A stretch of DNA of 64,000 bases from NCBI RefSeq assembly GCF_024643285.1, contig NZ_JAMSLW010000001.1, positions 1 to 64,000 of the forward strand. Direction: 5' to 3'. The notes below the pieces were generated by a model. That model did no database searches. It had not been told where the DNA came from and saw nothing but the letters and a program-made list of their open reading frames with translations. Positions 16,180 through 25,757 of this stretch are shown here, one piece after another; positions within the stretch are counted from its first letter, which is position 1, and each line of letters opens with the position of its first letter. The translations under genes were made by a program, and so were the position numbers. The DNA is from Parapedobacter lycopersici. GTDB lineage: Bacteria; Bacteroidota; Bacteroidia; Sphingobacteriales; Sphingobacteriaceae.

Positions 16180-18813
16180 CTAAAACGGATAAGCATACAA
16201 TTTGCGGTCGCCCTTATCAACCAGCAGGTAAGAACGGCCGGCATCCTGCAATGTCCCGAAATAAAACGGGGACAGGCCTGTTATCGGAAAACCCGGTACG
16301 AGCGTGCCGTCTTCGTTGAACACATACAGCAGCTGGTTGGCCGATGTGGCCACACCAACCCGGTACTTGCCGGCAGCGGCTGGGAAAAAGATCGGTCGGT
16401 TTTCGATGTCCTGGCCGAAATCATACTGGTAAACGAGATTGTCGCCCGTATTATCGTATATCGAAAGTTCCCCACGGTCTGTAAATACCAATTCGGGAAC
16501 AGTGTCTCCGGCGATGTTTATGGCGTCAAAATAATGATTCGCACTTCTGTTTCCGGTCGTATCGACTGATTGCCGGTTTTCGAAGTAGAAGCGTTTTAAT
16601 ACACCCGCTGTGTCGCTGGTGATTACATACGACGAGGCGACTGCTTCCGGGCTGGACTGCAATGCGATGGGATTACGGAAAACGGTATGACCGTCACCTT
16701 CGTTCCGGTGGATCAACTGGCCATTGTAATTAAAAAAATAGACATTCCCTGCATCTGTAGCGGCAACAACATAATGAATATCCTGCAACGTTGCCTGTTT
16801 CAGTCCATACTGAATATCGCCCTTAAGCATCTGGTTTGTCCAACCGGATAACGTCTTCCCTTTTGCATCATAGGCCAAAATGCGGTTGCCTGCGGGTACA
16901 AACAGCCGGAGGTCGCCGTCGTTTTCATATGCGATGGCACCGTACGATGCACGATGGGGGAGTTCCAGCGAAAAGCCCGGCAGCGGATCACCGTGAACAT
17001 CAAAGCGGTAAAGCCGTTCTGCGGTCGTGAGCAGTATGCTGCTGTCGGCAAGTTGAAGGATATCGCCCAATACCGGTCCGGGCAGCTGGGCATTCCACAA
17101 CTGTTTTCCCGAAGTCGAAAGCGCATATAAAATATCACTGGATGCCTGTGCGAGGATAAACCGGCTGGTATCATCGTACTGAAAGACCATGGGCGGTGCG
17201 ACGAGCCTGCCCCCCAGGTCAAACGTCCATTCGGGGGTAACACCGGGTGCCTCATCGTCGATATACCGGGCGTAAAAATTACTGAAAAAGCGGCCCGAAG
17301 CACCCGAAAGCTGGAATGACCAGGCGTAAAACCCAGGGTAGCCAAAATCATCTGCTGCGGTGTAAGCCGCCCGGAAAGCAGGCTTCAGGCGCTGTGCGAT
17401 TGCATTTGCTGCATTTTCGTTGTGAACAAATACAGACACATTTGCTTTATTGGCCTGAAGCCGGTCAAAATTAAGGTATCCCGGTGTGGAGGCCAAGGTT
17501 CGTCCATCTGCATTGTCTGCCGCAAAACGCCGTAACGTACTGGTGTTGTTGGCAAAGACAAAATAATTACCGGTTAATAAGAAATAGGGGCGGGTAAATG
17601 ACCGTAGCGGATCGCCAAAGCTGTAATAGAGCAGATTGGAATGGTTAAGCCGGTACATGTTTTCGGGGTAATCCGTACTGATCTGCTGGATTACCCGGGC
17701 AAAGCCAAGGGAATCCTTGACTTCGATAATGCCCAGTGTTTCGCGGTTGGCCAGTTCAATTACGGCGAACTCATTTCCCCATAGGGGTAGCAGGTCATCG
17801 GCAATGGAGACCTTGGACCGCTCCTGGATTAACCGGTGTTGTTCGCTCATTTGGGCCATTTCGCCGCGACTGTCCAATAGGTCGGCAATGCCCTGGTGCA
17901 GGGCAGGGAAATCGGACACGCCAAACAACAGGTAAGTGGCTGCGTCTGTAGGGACCACATTTTTCAGTAGCTGTTCCACGGGTTGCTGTCTGCTGTACAG
18001 CGCCAGGTAATTGGTGGTGGTATCCAGTGAACTGGTGCCGCTGAACATCAACGCATTACTGTTGAAATTCATTTTTAGCATCGACTGACCCGCTGTTTCA
18101 GCGAGTAGCTGGATGAAGTCGCCGGGGGCGCGTTGCATCAGGGTACCTGCCAGGCTGTAGAGCCTGCGATGATTGAGATACAGCGTCATTGGTGTGTTTT
18201 TGTTGTCCTCGCTCCGAAACTGCTCAATGGCCTGCATGGAAAGCTTGGGTTGACCCTTATCCATGGCACGCGCCACAAGGGTGTCAGCAAAACTGGCAAG
18301 GATGACGCCATCGCGCTGGCCGACGAACAGCGGTCGCGAGAGGTTTCGGGATGCGATGCGGAAGCGTTCTTGTCCGGTGCCTGCCCATGTCAGGTGAAAA
18401 CTGGTGTCCATGGCGCTGATTTCGTCGAACAGGGTGGCAGTAGGGTGATCGGCATCCATTGGCACAGCCATCAGGTAATCGATCCGTGATTTTTCAGGAT
18501 GGAATGAAAGTACAATTTCCTGTCCGCCCGTAGCGGAAATTACAGGCCCCTGTTTCAGTATGTTTGAGCGCAGCAGCTTCAAATCGCGGAACTGGGTGTC
18601 GCCGAGAATCGCTTCGAACAGTTTATAACCGGCAAAGATACGATCCGATGTCTCATCGTTACGGAACGATACCAGTAAGGCCGCATCTTCGGGAATGTGG
18701 GTAAATGGCTTTCGCCTGGATTGCCTGTCGCCATTTAAGTCCCTGAAATAAAATACAGAAGCAATAATCACCGCAAGGAACAATACCGACGTGATGATAA
18801 TGGTCGTTTTCAT
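16180..18813 (-). CDS. Membrane-anchored protein with DUF3352-like and beta-propeller regions
   Basis: 877 residues from the ATG at 18813; an in-frame ATG at 18873 would add 20 residues but gives two hydrophobic stretches back to back. One N-terminal transmembrane helix (I-I-I-T-S-V-L-F-L-A-V-I-I-A-S-V) is followed by a large exported region. Residues about 35-540 resemble DUF3352-type proteins (H-I-P-E-D-A-A-L-L-V-S-F). The C-terminal 330 residues look like a PQQ-type beta-propeller, with blades such as L-W-N-A-Q-L-P-G-P-V-L-G-D and V-Y-F-F-N-Y-N-G-Q-L. No catalytic motif is recognised and the function is unknown. It converges with the ThuA gene. Confidence 0.7.
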   Translation of the reverse strand: MKTTIIITSVLFLAVIIASVFYFRDLNGDRQSRRKPFTHIPEDAALLVSFRNDETSDRIFAGYKLFEAILGDTQFRDLKLLRSNILKQGPVISATGGQEIVLSFHPEKSRIDYLMAVPMDADHPTATLFDEISAMDTSFHLTWAGTGQERFRIASRNLSRPLFVGQRDGVILASFADTLVARAMDKGQPKLSMQAIEQFRSEDNKNTPMTLYLNHRRLYSLAGTLMQRAPGDFIQLLAETAGQSMLKMNFNSNALMFSGTSSLDTTTNYLALYSRQQPVEQLLKNVVPTDAATYLLFGVSDFPALHQGIADLLDSRGEMAQMSEQHRLIQERSKVSIADDLLPLWGNEFAVIELANRETLGIIEVKDSLGFARVIQQISTDYPENMYRLNHSNLLYYSFGDPLRSFTRPYFLLTGNYFVFANNTSTLRRFAADNADGRTLASTPGYLNFDRLQANKANVSVFVHNENAANAIAQRLKPAFRAAYTAADDFGYPGFYAWSFQLSGASGRFFSNFYARYIDDEAPGVTPEWTFDLGGRLVAPPMVFQYDDTSRFILAQASSDILYALSTSGKQLWNAQLPGPVLGDILQLADSSILLTTAERLYRFDVHGDPLPGFSLELPHRASYGAIAYENDGDLRLFVPAGNRILAYDAKGKTLSGWTNQMLKGDIQYGLKQATLQDIHYVVAATDAGNVYFFNYNGQLIHRNEGDGHTVFRNPIALQSSPEAVASSYVITSDTAGVLKRFYFENRQSVDTTGNRSANHYFDAINIAGDTVPELVFTDRGELSIYDNTGDNLVYQYDFGQDIENRPIFFPAAAGKYRVGVATSANQLLYVFNEDGTLVPGFPITGLSPFYFGTLQDAGRSYLLVDKGDRKLYAYPF

Positions 18814-18916
18814 CAACAACAAACCTAACATAAAAAGTACCGAATTAGAAATTTTCACAAAGTTTATTCGCATCTTTGTTACGCAGCGGAAGACACATGG
18901 TTCCGCTGGACCGGCA

Positions 18917-18947
18917 TTGCATATCAGGCTATTTTTAGCTATGTTTG
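18917..18947 (+). promoter_or_regulatory. Promoter of the DUF423 gene
   Basis: TTG at 18917-18919 is followed after exactly 20 bp by TATGTTTG (18940-18947), the full Bacteroidota pattern. The start codon is 43 bp downstream of the -7 element. Confidence 0.7.
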
Positions 18948-18990
18948 GCGGACAGTTGTACCGTTAACCGCATAAAACGTTTATGTACTA

Positions 18991-19380
18991 ATGAACAAAC
19001 GTATTATACTCACGGCCGCTTTTTTTGGTCTTTCTGCTGTGGTATTGGGTGCCTTTGGCGCACATGGTTTGGAAAATAAAGTCAGTGAAGATCACCTGGA
19101 AACCTGGGAAACGGCGGTGGATTATCAGTTTTACCATACCGTGGCACTCTTGTTTCTGGCTACTTTTTCGCGCGCAAAAAATTCATTTATCAAGCTTTCC
19201 TATATTTCCTTTACTTTGGGGATTCTGCTTTTTTCGGGGTCATTATACCTGTTAAGCACTTATTCACTGACAAATTTCGGGAAGCCGGCGATACTGGGTC
19301 CCATAACGCCTTTGGGTGGGCTCTGCTTCATTGTCGGCTGGGCCGGCCTGTTCATAGCCACTATTAAAAACAAGGGGTAA
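18991..19380 (+). CDS. DUF423 family small membrane protein
   Basis: 129 residues with four predicted membrane helices. It carries the family pattern G-A-F-G-A-H-G-L early, then T-W-E-T-A-V-D-Y-Q-F-Y-H-T, and a G-P-I-T-P-L-G-G-L motif before the last helix. This is full length for DUF423 (YwdK/YgdD-like). The biochemical function of the family is not established. It is divergent from the propeller gene and 46 bp upstream of priA. Confidence 0.92.
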   Translation: MNKRIILTAAFFGLSAVVLGAFGAHGLENKVSEDHLETWETAVDYQFYHTVALLFLATFSRAKNSFIKLSYISFTLGILLFSGSLYLLSTYSLTNFGKPAILGPITPLGGLCFIVGWAGLFIATIKNKG

Positions 19381-19426
19381 GGCTGCTGGCTTTCGGCACG
19401 GCCGCCCGTTAATCTTTTACAATTCC

Positions 19427-21910
19427 ATGCTTGAATTTACCGAAGGTAATCCGGATGCACGCGTTACCTTGTTTGTCGAGGTTGTCCTTCCTTTGGCTAT
19501 TTCGAAATTGTATACTTATCGGGTTCCCGGCGGATGGAACGACCGGGTGGCTGCCGGTAAGCGTGTGATTGTCCAATTTGGAAAAAACAAGGTCTACGCT
19601 GCCGTGGTTTACCGGGTTAGCGACCGCTCCCCCGAGCGATACGAAGCTAAGTATATCCTGGATGTGCTGGATGATTTTCCCATTGTCGGAGCGCGGCAGT
19701 TACAGCTGTGGGACTGGATGGCCGCCTATTACATGTGCACACTGGGAGAAGTGATGCAAGCGGCACTGCCTGCCGCACTGAAACTGGCCAGTGAGACGAA
19801 GATCGTTGCCGCTGCCGGGGAACATGTGGACCGGTCGACCCTGAGTGATAAGGAATACCTCATCATGGATGCGCTGGATATTGCGCTGGAGCTGAAAGTT
19901 AGCGACGTGATCAAGCTATTGGGGCAGAAGACCGTTTTCCCTATCCTTAAACAGCTTTTCGATAAACAGTTTATCCTGATTTCGGAAGAAATAGCGGTAA
20001 AGTATAAGCCCAAAATGAAGGTATTTGTTACCCTTGATGAGGCATATACTGATGAAACGGGCCGTAAAATGCTGCTCGATGCCCTCCATAAAGCCCCGAA
20101 ACAGCAGGATGCCGTGCTGGCTTACCTCCAGCTGAGCCGCTCAAATCCCGAGGTGGCCAAATCGGATCTGATGGAAGCAAGCGGCTGCAGTGCCGCTACC
20201 ATTGCCGCGTTGGCGGAAAAGGAGATTTTCCGGCTGCATGAGCGGGCGGTTAGCCGGTTGGGGGAGACTGATGTTCCCGTTTCACCGGTGTTCACGCTGA
20301 GCGATGTGCAGACCAGGGCACTTGCGGAGATTGAAGCCTGCTTTCTGGAAAAGGAAGTAACGCTGCTGCACGGCGTAACGGCATCGGGGAAAACCCAGCT
20401 GTATATCCGCCTGATTGAAGCAGCCCTGGAAGCCGGGAAACAGGTGCTTTACCTATTGCCGGAGATTGCGCTTACCGCACAGATTACCGAGCGGCTGCGA
20501 ATGCATTTCGGCGATCGTCTGGGTGTTTATCACTCGCGGTTTAATGACAATGAGCGGGCGGAGGTATGGCATAAGGTGCTGAAAGGCGACTACCGGGTAG
20601 TAGTGGGTGCACGGTCCGCGATTTTTCTGCCGTTGCAGCAACTTGGACTGGTTATCGTCGATGAAGAACATGAAACTTCTTATAAGCAATTCGACCCTGC
20701 ACCCCGGTATCACGCCCGCGACACCGCCATTTATCTGGCGCATCTCCATGGCGCCAGGGTACTCCTGGGATCGGCCACACCGTCGGTGGAAAGCTATTAC
20801 AATGCGAAGGCGGGAAAGTATGGATTGGTTAAGCTTGATCAGCGCTATGGGGACGCGCGGCTGCCAAGGATTACAACATTGAGCATCGCCGAGGAAGCCC
20901 GTAAAGAAAATATGTTTTCCTATTTCAGCGGCCAGCTGCTTGAGGAAATGAAACGGGCTATCGATAACCAGCAACAGGTGATCCTTTTCCAGAACAGACG
21001 AGGCCATACGCCGGTATCCCAATGCAGTACCTGCGGGTATATTGCCAAATGTATCCATTGCGACGTAAGCTTGACTTATCACAGAAGCAGCGGCAAGCTG
21101 CACTGTCATTATTGCGGGTTTTCGGAAGAGCCGGTTCAGGTGTGTACTGCCTGTGGCTCAACCAATATTACCAGCAAGGGTTTCGGTACCGAACGAGTGG
21201 AAGAAGAGCTGGGTATGCTGCTTCCCCATGCCCGTATCGGACGCCTCGACCTGGATTCGACACGGGGCAAGCATGGTTTTGAGCGGGTGCTTGGTGCGTT
21301 TGACGAGCATCGTTACGATATCCTGGTCGGTACGCAGATGGTGGCCAAGGGGCTCGATTTCGGAAAAGTAAGCGTAATTGGGATCATCAACGCCGATGGA
21401 CTAATCAACTACCCTGATTTCCGGGCATATGAGCGGGCGTTTTCCCTATTGGCCCAGGTAAGTGGCCGTGCCGGCAGACGGAACGATAGCGGGCATGTCA
21501 TTATCCAGACGTATACGCCCACGCACCGCGTTATCCAGCAGGTTGTTGCACACGATTATGCGGGAATGTTTATGGCCGAGGTGACCGAGCGAAAGAATTA
21601 TGCATACCCGCCGTTTTTCCGGCTGGTGAAAATTGATGTCAAACACCGGGAACAGCAGCAGGCGCAGGAAGCGGCCCTTCGGCTTGCTGCGGCATTAAGA
21701 CAGGAGCTGGGGCACCGGGTGTTGGGACCGGAAGTACCGGTTGTTGGTCGCATCCGTAACCAGTATATTTACAGTATTTTGCTGAAAGTGGAGCGTACGG
21801 GTGCCAGCATTGCCAAGGTGAAACACCTGCTTTCGGCCATTCTGGTGGAGTTTAATGCACAGAAGATAAATAAGGGGATACGCCTGCAGGTGGATGTGGA
21901 TCCTTATTGA
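19427..21910 (+). CDS. priA: Primosomal protein N' (replication restart helicase)
   Basis: 827 residues, somewhat longer than the roughly 730 of enteric PriA. It is a 3'-5' helicase that reloads the replisome at stalled forks. The N-terminal DNA-binding region (L-P-L-A-I-S-K-L-Y-T-Y) precedes the helicase core, with Walker A G-V-T-A-S-G-K-T at 316-323 and the D-E-E-H box at 412-415. A zinc-binding insert with eight cysteines follows (C-S-T-C, C-I-H-C, C-H-Y-C, C-T-A-C). Helicase motifs G-T-Q-M-V-A-K-G and Q-V-S-G-R-A-G-R are intact. Its 3' end overlaps the convergent barrel gene by 7 bp. Confidence 0.96.
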   Translation: MLEFTEGNPDARVTLFVEVVLPLAISKLYTYRVPGGWNDRVAAGKRVIVQFGKNKVYAAVVYRVSDRSPERYEAKYILDVLDDFPIVGARQLQLWDWMAAYYMCTLGEVMQAALPAALKLASETKIVAAAGEHVDRSTLSDKEYLIMDALDIALELKVSDVIKLLGQKTVFPILKQLFDKQFILISEEIAVKYKPKMKVFVTLDEAYTDETGRKMLLDALHKAPKQQDAVLAYLQLSRSNPEVAKSDLMEASGCSAATIAALAEKEIFRLHERAVSRLGETDVPVSPVFTLSDVQTRALAEIEACFLEKEVTLLHGVTASGKTQLYIRLIEAALEAGKQVLYLLPEIALTAQITERLRMHFGDRLGVYHSRFNDNERAEVWHKVLKGDYRVVVGARSAIFLPLQQLGLVIVDEEHETSYKQFDPAPRYHARDTAIYLAHLHGARVLLGSATPSVESYYNAKAGKYGLVKLDQRYGDARLPRITTLSIAEEARKENMFSYFSGQLLEEMKRAIDNQQQVILFQNRRGHTPVSQCSTCGYIAKCIHCDVSLTYHRSSGKLHCHYCGFSEEPVQVCTACGSTNITSKGFGTERVEEELGMLLPHARIGRLDLDSTRGKHGFERVLGAFDEHRYDILVGTQMVAKGLDFGKVSVIGIINADGLINYPDFRAYERAFSLLAQVSGRAGRRNDSGHVIIQTYTPTHRVIQQVVAHDYAGMFMAEVTERKNYAYPPFFRLVKIDVKHREQQQAQEAALRLAAALRQELGHRVLGPEVPVVGRIRNQYIYSILLKVERTGASIAKVKHLLSAILVEFNAQKINKGIRLQVDVDPY

Positions 21911-22644
21911 TTGATAAGGCCAAAGCTGTACTGCAGGGATACCGAAGCCAACGGAGCGAAGAAATACTCCCACTTATAGCGTCGGCTTTGTGTTGGCGGA
22001 CCAACACGTGTTTCTTCGGCGTATGCGTTCAGCTTCTGGTAAGAGTAAGCAATGTTAAAGTTTGCTTCCGCACCAATGGCTATCCTAGGGATCAGGTACA
22101 GTTTAAAGCCGATAAACGGGGAAAACAGTGCAGCGTTTTTAGTATCTTCATTAAATACCTGCTCGGCCGACGTGTAATTGATGCTGCTTCCCCGGAATTT
22201 CTGGGCCATAAACCCGATATCGGCTCCGAAATAGGGCTGGAGGCGCGAATAGTTAATACTTTTTTCCATACCTACTTTTATGGTGGTGTTCTGCAGGCGT
22301 CCGCTCGCCCGTGCACATCCTTTGCACTCATTCTCAAAAGCGATATCCCGGTCAAAGTAGTTTCCCTGGAGACGGTATCCAATCTGATTGTCATTATATT
22401 TGAAAAGGATGCCGTTAAAGTAGGATGACAGGAAAGGTAATTCAGCCTGGTTCAGCAGTTGTGGAAACTGCTCATAGCCATATGTCCGTACGGCGACCGT
22501 GTACCAGTAGTCGATGTTAAAATTATTCTTCTTTGTTTTCGGGACATGCGGAGTAGGATAGGTTACCGTATCGATACGGACGACCTGCGCCCAGGCGCCG
22601 GAAATACCCGTGCATAATGCAAAAAATAGAAGAATACCTTTCAT
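21904..22644 (-). CDS. Exported outer-membrane beta-barrel protein, function unknown
   Basis: 246 residues. A signal peptide (L-L-F-F-A-L-C-T-G-I-S-G-A-W-A-Q) is cleaved near residue 19. The mature protein has alternating strands (F-G-A-D-I-G-F-M-A-Q-K and I-G-A-E-A-N-F-N-I-A-Y-S-Y) typical of an 8-10-strand barrel. A Cys pair (C-K-G-C) lies in the middle, perhaps a disulfide. No specific family is recognised. It overlaps the end of priA by 7 bp on the opposite strand. Confidence 0.7.
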   Translation of the reverse strand: MKGILLFFALCTGISGAWAQVVRIDTVTYPTPHVPKTKKNNFNIDYWYTVAVRTYGYEQFPQLLNQAELPFLSSYFNGILFKYNDNQIGYRLQGNYFDRDIAFENECKGCARASGRLQNTTIKVGMEKSINYSRLQPYFGADIGFMAQKFRGSSINYTSAEQVFNEDTKNAALFSPFIGFKLYLIPRIAIGAEANFNIAYSYQKLNAYAEETRVGPPTQSRRYKWEYFFAPLASVSLQYSFGLINQ

Positions 22645-22742
22645 CTGCTAAGAATTACAGTCCCAATCCAATAAAATAAACTTTAAGGCCGCTATGTATT
22701 AGCGAATTAGCGCAATGATACTAAAAAATTGCAATATCTGCT

Positions 22743-22750
22743 TATTTTTG
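22743..22750 (+). promoter_or_regulatory. -7 element TATTTTTG next to the pcm start
   Basis: Exact TAnnTTTG, only 7 bp before the pcm ATG. If it is used, the transcript would have almost no leader. No -33 element is seen at 19-21 bp. Confidence 0.4.
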
Positions 22751-22757
22751 AAGCATA

Positions 22758-23414
22758 ATGGCGTATAAGTTTATCGATAATTATCGTGAGCGGGGTGCCC
22801 GCAAACAATTGGTCGCACTGCTGAAACAGCGGGGCATCGCAGATACCAGGGTGCTTGAGGCAATCGGAAAAGTGCCGAGGCATTTTTTCTTCGACGAAAC
22901 TTTCTGGAACCAGGCGTACAAGGATATTGCTTTCCCGATCGGCGATGGACAGACCATATCGCAACCCTATACCGTGGCCTATCAGACAGAACTGTTGCAT
23001 ATTGCATCGGGAGACCGGGTGCTGGAGATTGGAACAGGATCCGGTTATCAGACTTGTATACTGATGGAGTTGGGGGCCGATGTATATACCATTGAACGCC
23101 AGCGCAGCTTATATGACCGGACCATTCAGGTGCTTCCTTATATGGGATACCGACCCCATTTTTTCTTTGGCGATGGATCAAAGGGGATTCCGGAACATGC
23201 GCCTTATGATAAAATACTGGTAACCGCCGGTGCCCCGCTGGTACCGGAGGTCATGCTAACGCAGCTTAAAATCGGAGGCGTATTGGTGATTCCGGTGGGT
23301 AACGAAAAGGAACAGAAAATGCTGACCGTTATCCGGGTCGGAGAACGCGACTATGAACGGATCGAGCTGGACACCTTTCGGTTTGTGCCATTGGTGGGCG
23401 ACCAGGCCTGGTGA
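22758..23414 (+). CDS. pcm: Protein-L-isoaspartate O-methyltransferase
   Basis: 218 residues. Using S-adenosylmethionine it methylates isoaspartyl residues in damaged proteins and starts their repair. The SAM-binding motif L-E-I-G-T-G-S-G-Y-Q lies at 89-98. The substrate-loop motif G-D-G-Q-T-I-S-Q-P precedes it at 62-70. The V-T-A-G-A-P motif and the I-P-V-G strand follow. The length matches the family. It is 38 bp upstream of the MutS-like gene in the same direction. Confidence 0.95.
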   Translation: MAYKFIDNYRERGARKQLVALLKQRGIADTRVLEAIGKVPRHFFFDETFWNQAYKDIAFPIGDGQTISQPYTVAYQTELLHIASGDRVLEIGTGSGYQTCILMELGADVYTIERQRSLYDRTIQVLPYMGYRPHFFFGDGSKGIPEHAPYDKILVTAGAPLVPEVMLTQLKIGGVLVIPVGNEKEQKMLTVIRVGERDYERIELDTFRFVPLVGDQAW

Positions 23415-23452
23415 TTTAGATGAAGTTATGGTAATGCCAAAAAGCCAATCTC

Positions 23453-25258
23453 ATGCGTATGGAAAATCTGGAATGTTATAAACACCATATTGCCTCGGCT
23501 GACGAAGCGCTTAACCGGGTACGCAGGTCCATAAATGCCCATGCGCTGCTTCGCCTCGGTACCATTATTGGCGGGTGTGCCGCATTGTTTGCCGCTGTGC
23601 GGGCAGAACAACTCTGGTTGTTCCTTGTCGCTTTCTTTGCCATACTCCTGCTTTTTTTCTGGCTGGTCTGGCGGCAGAGCAGGTTGGAAAAGGAAAGGAA
23701 TGAACTACTGGACTGGCGTACAGTTAACCAGAACGAACTGGATGTGGCAGACGGTCGCCCCAACCGGTATCCTGACGGCACGGTATTTAAGGAAAAAAAG
23801 CACCCCTATAGCGACGATTTAGATCTATTCGGACCTTATTCGCTGTTTGCCCAAATAAATCGGAGCGCTACTGCGGAAGGGAACAGGTTTCTGGCATCGT
23901 GGCTTACCGCGCCTGCTGATGCACCACAGATTAAGAATCGGCAACAGGCGATCCGCGAATTGGCGGACGACCTGGACTGGTGCCAGGGGTTTCAGGTTAA
24001 ATTATTGTTTAACCTCGCTGAACAGCGTGATTTTAAAGCCCAGTTTGCCGGCTACCTGAAACAGGAGGGGTTGTCATTTGGCAATCGATTGCTTCGTGCC
24101 TATGTGCGACTGGCTCCCTGGCTCATGGCACTGCTTATCGGATTGGCCTTTGTTGTTCCGGTATTTCGCAGCATTGCGGTATTTCTAGCGCTCGCCCACC
24201 TGCTCTGGACGATCGGTTATGCGGCAAGAGTAAACCGCATAGCGGGGAAAATGGGGCGTGCAGGTCAGGTACTTGCTGCTTTTGCAGCTGCGATTAAGCG
24301 CATTGAAAACAGGGATTGGCAAAGTCCGCTTAATGAAAAGCTATCCCGGGAATTAACATTTGAAAACAAATCAGCTTCCGGGGCCCTGGATGCCTTGGCC
24401 GGGATCCTTGATCGGCTGGATTACCGACTGAACATGCTGGTGGGTGCGGTGCTTAATATGAGCATGCTCTGGGATTTTAAACAGGTATTTGCCGTGCTCG
24501 ATTGGCGCCGTCAATACGGTACGGAGGTTCTTGACGCTTTTGATGTGGTACACGAGTTTGAAGGGTTGGTAAGCCTGGCGGTGTTTTCACACAATCATCC
24601 CCAATGGTGCTTTCCCGTTGTTGTCGATAGCCCGTCGCCCGTGATTGAAGCCGTTGGCCTTTCGCATCCATTGATACCCGAAGCTACGGCAGTTGCGAAC
24701 GACTACCGGATGGAAAATCACCGGATCGCACTGATCACCGGATCCAATATGGCGGGGAAAAGTACATTTCTGCGTACGGTAGGAAGCAATGCTGTGCTGG
24801 CTTTTTGCGGCGCTCCCGTCAACGCCACGGAGATGCGTATTTCGGTCTTCCGCCTCGTTACGTATATGCGCATTGCCGATTCGCTGAATGAAAGTACTTC
24901 GACGTTCCGGGCGGAGCTTAACCGGATACAGATGGTGCTGCAAACGGTTAAAGAACAACCGGATACGGTCTTCCTGATCGATGAAATGCTCCGGGGAACA
25001 AACTCAGCTGATAAGTACCGGGGGTCGAAGGCGATTATTGAGCAGCTGATAGCCGACGGCGGGGTGGGGATGGTGGCTACGCACGACCTCCAGTTGGCGA
25101 AATTGGCTGAAGAATATCCGGGTATCGTCGAAAACTACCATTTTGATATCCAGGTCAGTGAAGGGGACATGCTGTTCGACTATAAACTGAAGACAGGGGA
25201 GTGCACCATTTTCAACGCCTCAATGTTGCTGCGGAATATCGGTATTATCATCAAATAG
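23453..25258 (+). CDS. Membrane-bound MutS-family ATPase
   Basis: 601 residues; the ATG at 23459 is an alternative start. Two hydrophobic regions that look membrane-spanning lie at about 32-68 and 218-255. A MutS lever/clamp-like helical region follows, then the MutS ATPase: Walker A T-G-S-N-M-A-G-K-S-T at 429-438, the signature D-S-L-N-E-S-T-S-T-F-R-A-E-L, Walker B V-F-L-I-D-E at 506-511 and A-T-H-D-L. The mismatch-recognition domain I (Phe-X-Glu) is absent, so canonical mismatch repair is unlikely. Annotated relatives are often called DNA mismatch repair protein without evidence. Actual role unknown. It is downstream of pcm. Confidence 0.88.
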   Translation: MRMENLECYKHHIASADEALNRVRRSINAHALLRLGTIIGGCAALFAAVRAEQLWLFLVAFFAILLLFFWLVWRQSRLEKERNELLDWRTVNQNELDVADGRPNRYPDGTVFKEKKHPYSDDLDLFGPYSLFAQINRSATAEGNRFLASWLTAPADAPQIKNRQQAIRELADDLDWCQGFQVKLLFNLAEQRDFKAQFAGYLKQEGLSFGNRLLRAYVRLAPWLMALLIGLAFVVPVFRSIAVFLALAHLLWTIGYAARVNRIAGKMGRAGQVLAAFAAAIKRIENRDWQSPLNEKLSRELTFENKSASGALDALAGILDRLDYRLNMLVGAVLNMSMLWDFKQVFAVLDWRRQYGTEVLDAFDVVHEFEGLVSLAVFSHNHPQWCFPVVVDSPSPVIEAVGLSHPLIPEATAVANDYRMENHRIALITGSNMAGKSTFLRTVGSNAVLAFCGAPVNATEMRISVFRLVTYMRIADSLNESTSTFRAELNRIQMVLQTVKEQPDTVFLIDEMLRGTNSADKYRGSKAIIEQLIADGGVGMVATHDLQLAKLAEEYPGIVENYHFDIQVSEGDMLFDYKLKTGECTIFNASMLLRNIGIIIK

Positions 25259-25263
25259 GATGG

Positions 25264-25280
25264 AAGGGCGCAGCGCCCTT
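25264..25280. terminator. Possible bidirectional transcription end
   Basis: The inverted repeat AAGGGCGC-A-GCGCCCTT lies between the convergent MutS-like and smpB genes and overlaps the smpB stop region. There is no T-run on either side, so the assignment is weak. Confidence 0.3.
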
Positions 25281-25734
25281 ACCGTTTCAGTACCCGTGCG
25301 AGTTCGCGCTTGGTATCGCGCTCCTTGATGGTCTCTCGCTTGTCAAAATCCTTTTTCCCCTGAGCCAGCGCAATTTCAATTTTGGCGAAGCCACGGTTAC
25401 TAATGAACATGCGCAACGGAATGATGGTAAAACCGCGCTCCTCGCTTTTGGTTTTCAGCTTTTTGAGCTCCTTCTTGGTCAGCAGCAGTTGCCGGTCGCG
25501 CTTTGCTTCGTGATTATAGAATGAGCCGTGGGAATACTCGGCAATGTGCATGTTGCGGATGTAAAGGCCGTCATCAAAGAAGGAGCAGAAGGAATCGTTA
25601 ATATTGGCCTTTCCCTCCCTTATGGATTTGATTTCTGTACCCAAAAGGCGTATGCCGGCTACATAGGTATCCAGTATATGGAATTCAAAATATGCCTTCT
25701 TATTTTTGATGTTGATGTCTGAAGATAGTGCCAT
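25279..25734 (-). CDS. smpB: SsrA-binding protein (trans-translation)
   Basis: 151 residues from the ATG at 25734. A start at 25773 would overlap the upstream gene, and the family begins near D-I-N-I-K-N-K-K-A-Y-F-E-F. SmpB binds tmRNA and brings it to stalled ribosomes. Conserved blocks: G-I-x-L-x-G-T-E-I-K-S-I-R-E-G-K-A-N-I, the H-I-A-E-Y motif, R-x-R-Q-L-L-L-T-K-K-E and the basic C-terminal tail K-R-E-T-I-K-E-R-D, which enters the mRNA channel. No tmRNA gene is found in the window. It is 23 bp downstream of the DtxR-type gene. Confidence 0.95.
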   Translation of the reverse strand: MALSSDINIKNKKAYFEFHILDTYVAGIRLLGTEIKSIREGKANINDSFCSFFDDGLYIRNMHIAEYSHGSFYNHEAKRDRQLLLTKKELKKLKTKSEERGFTIIPLRMFISNRGFAKIEIALAQGKKDFDKRETIKERDTKRELARVLKR

Positions 25735-25757
25735 GGTGTTGCTAACAGGTAAACCGA

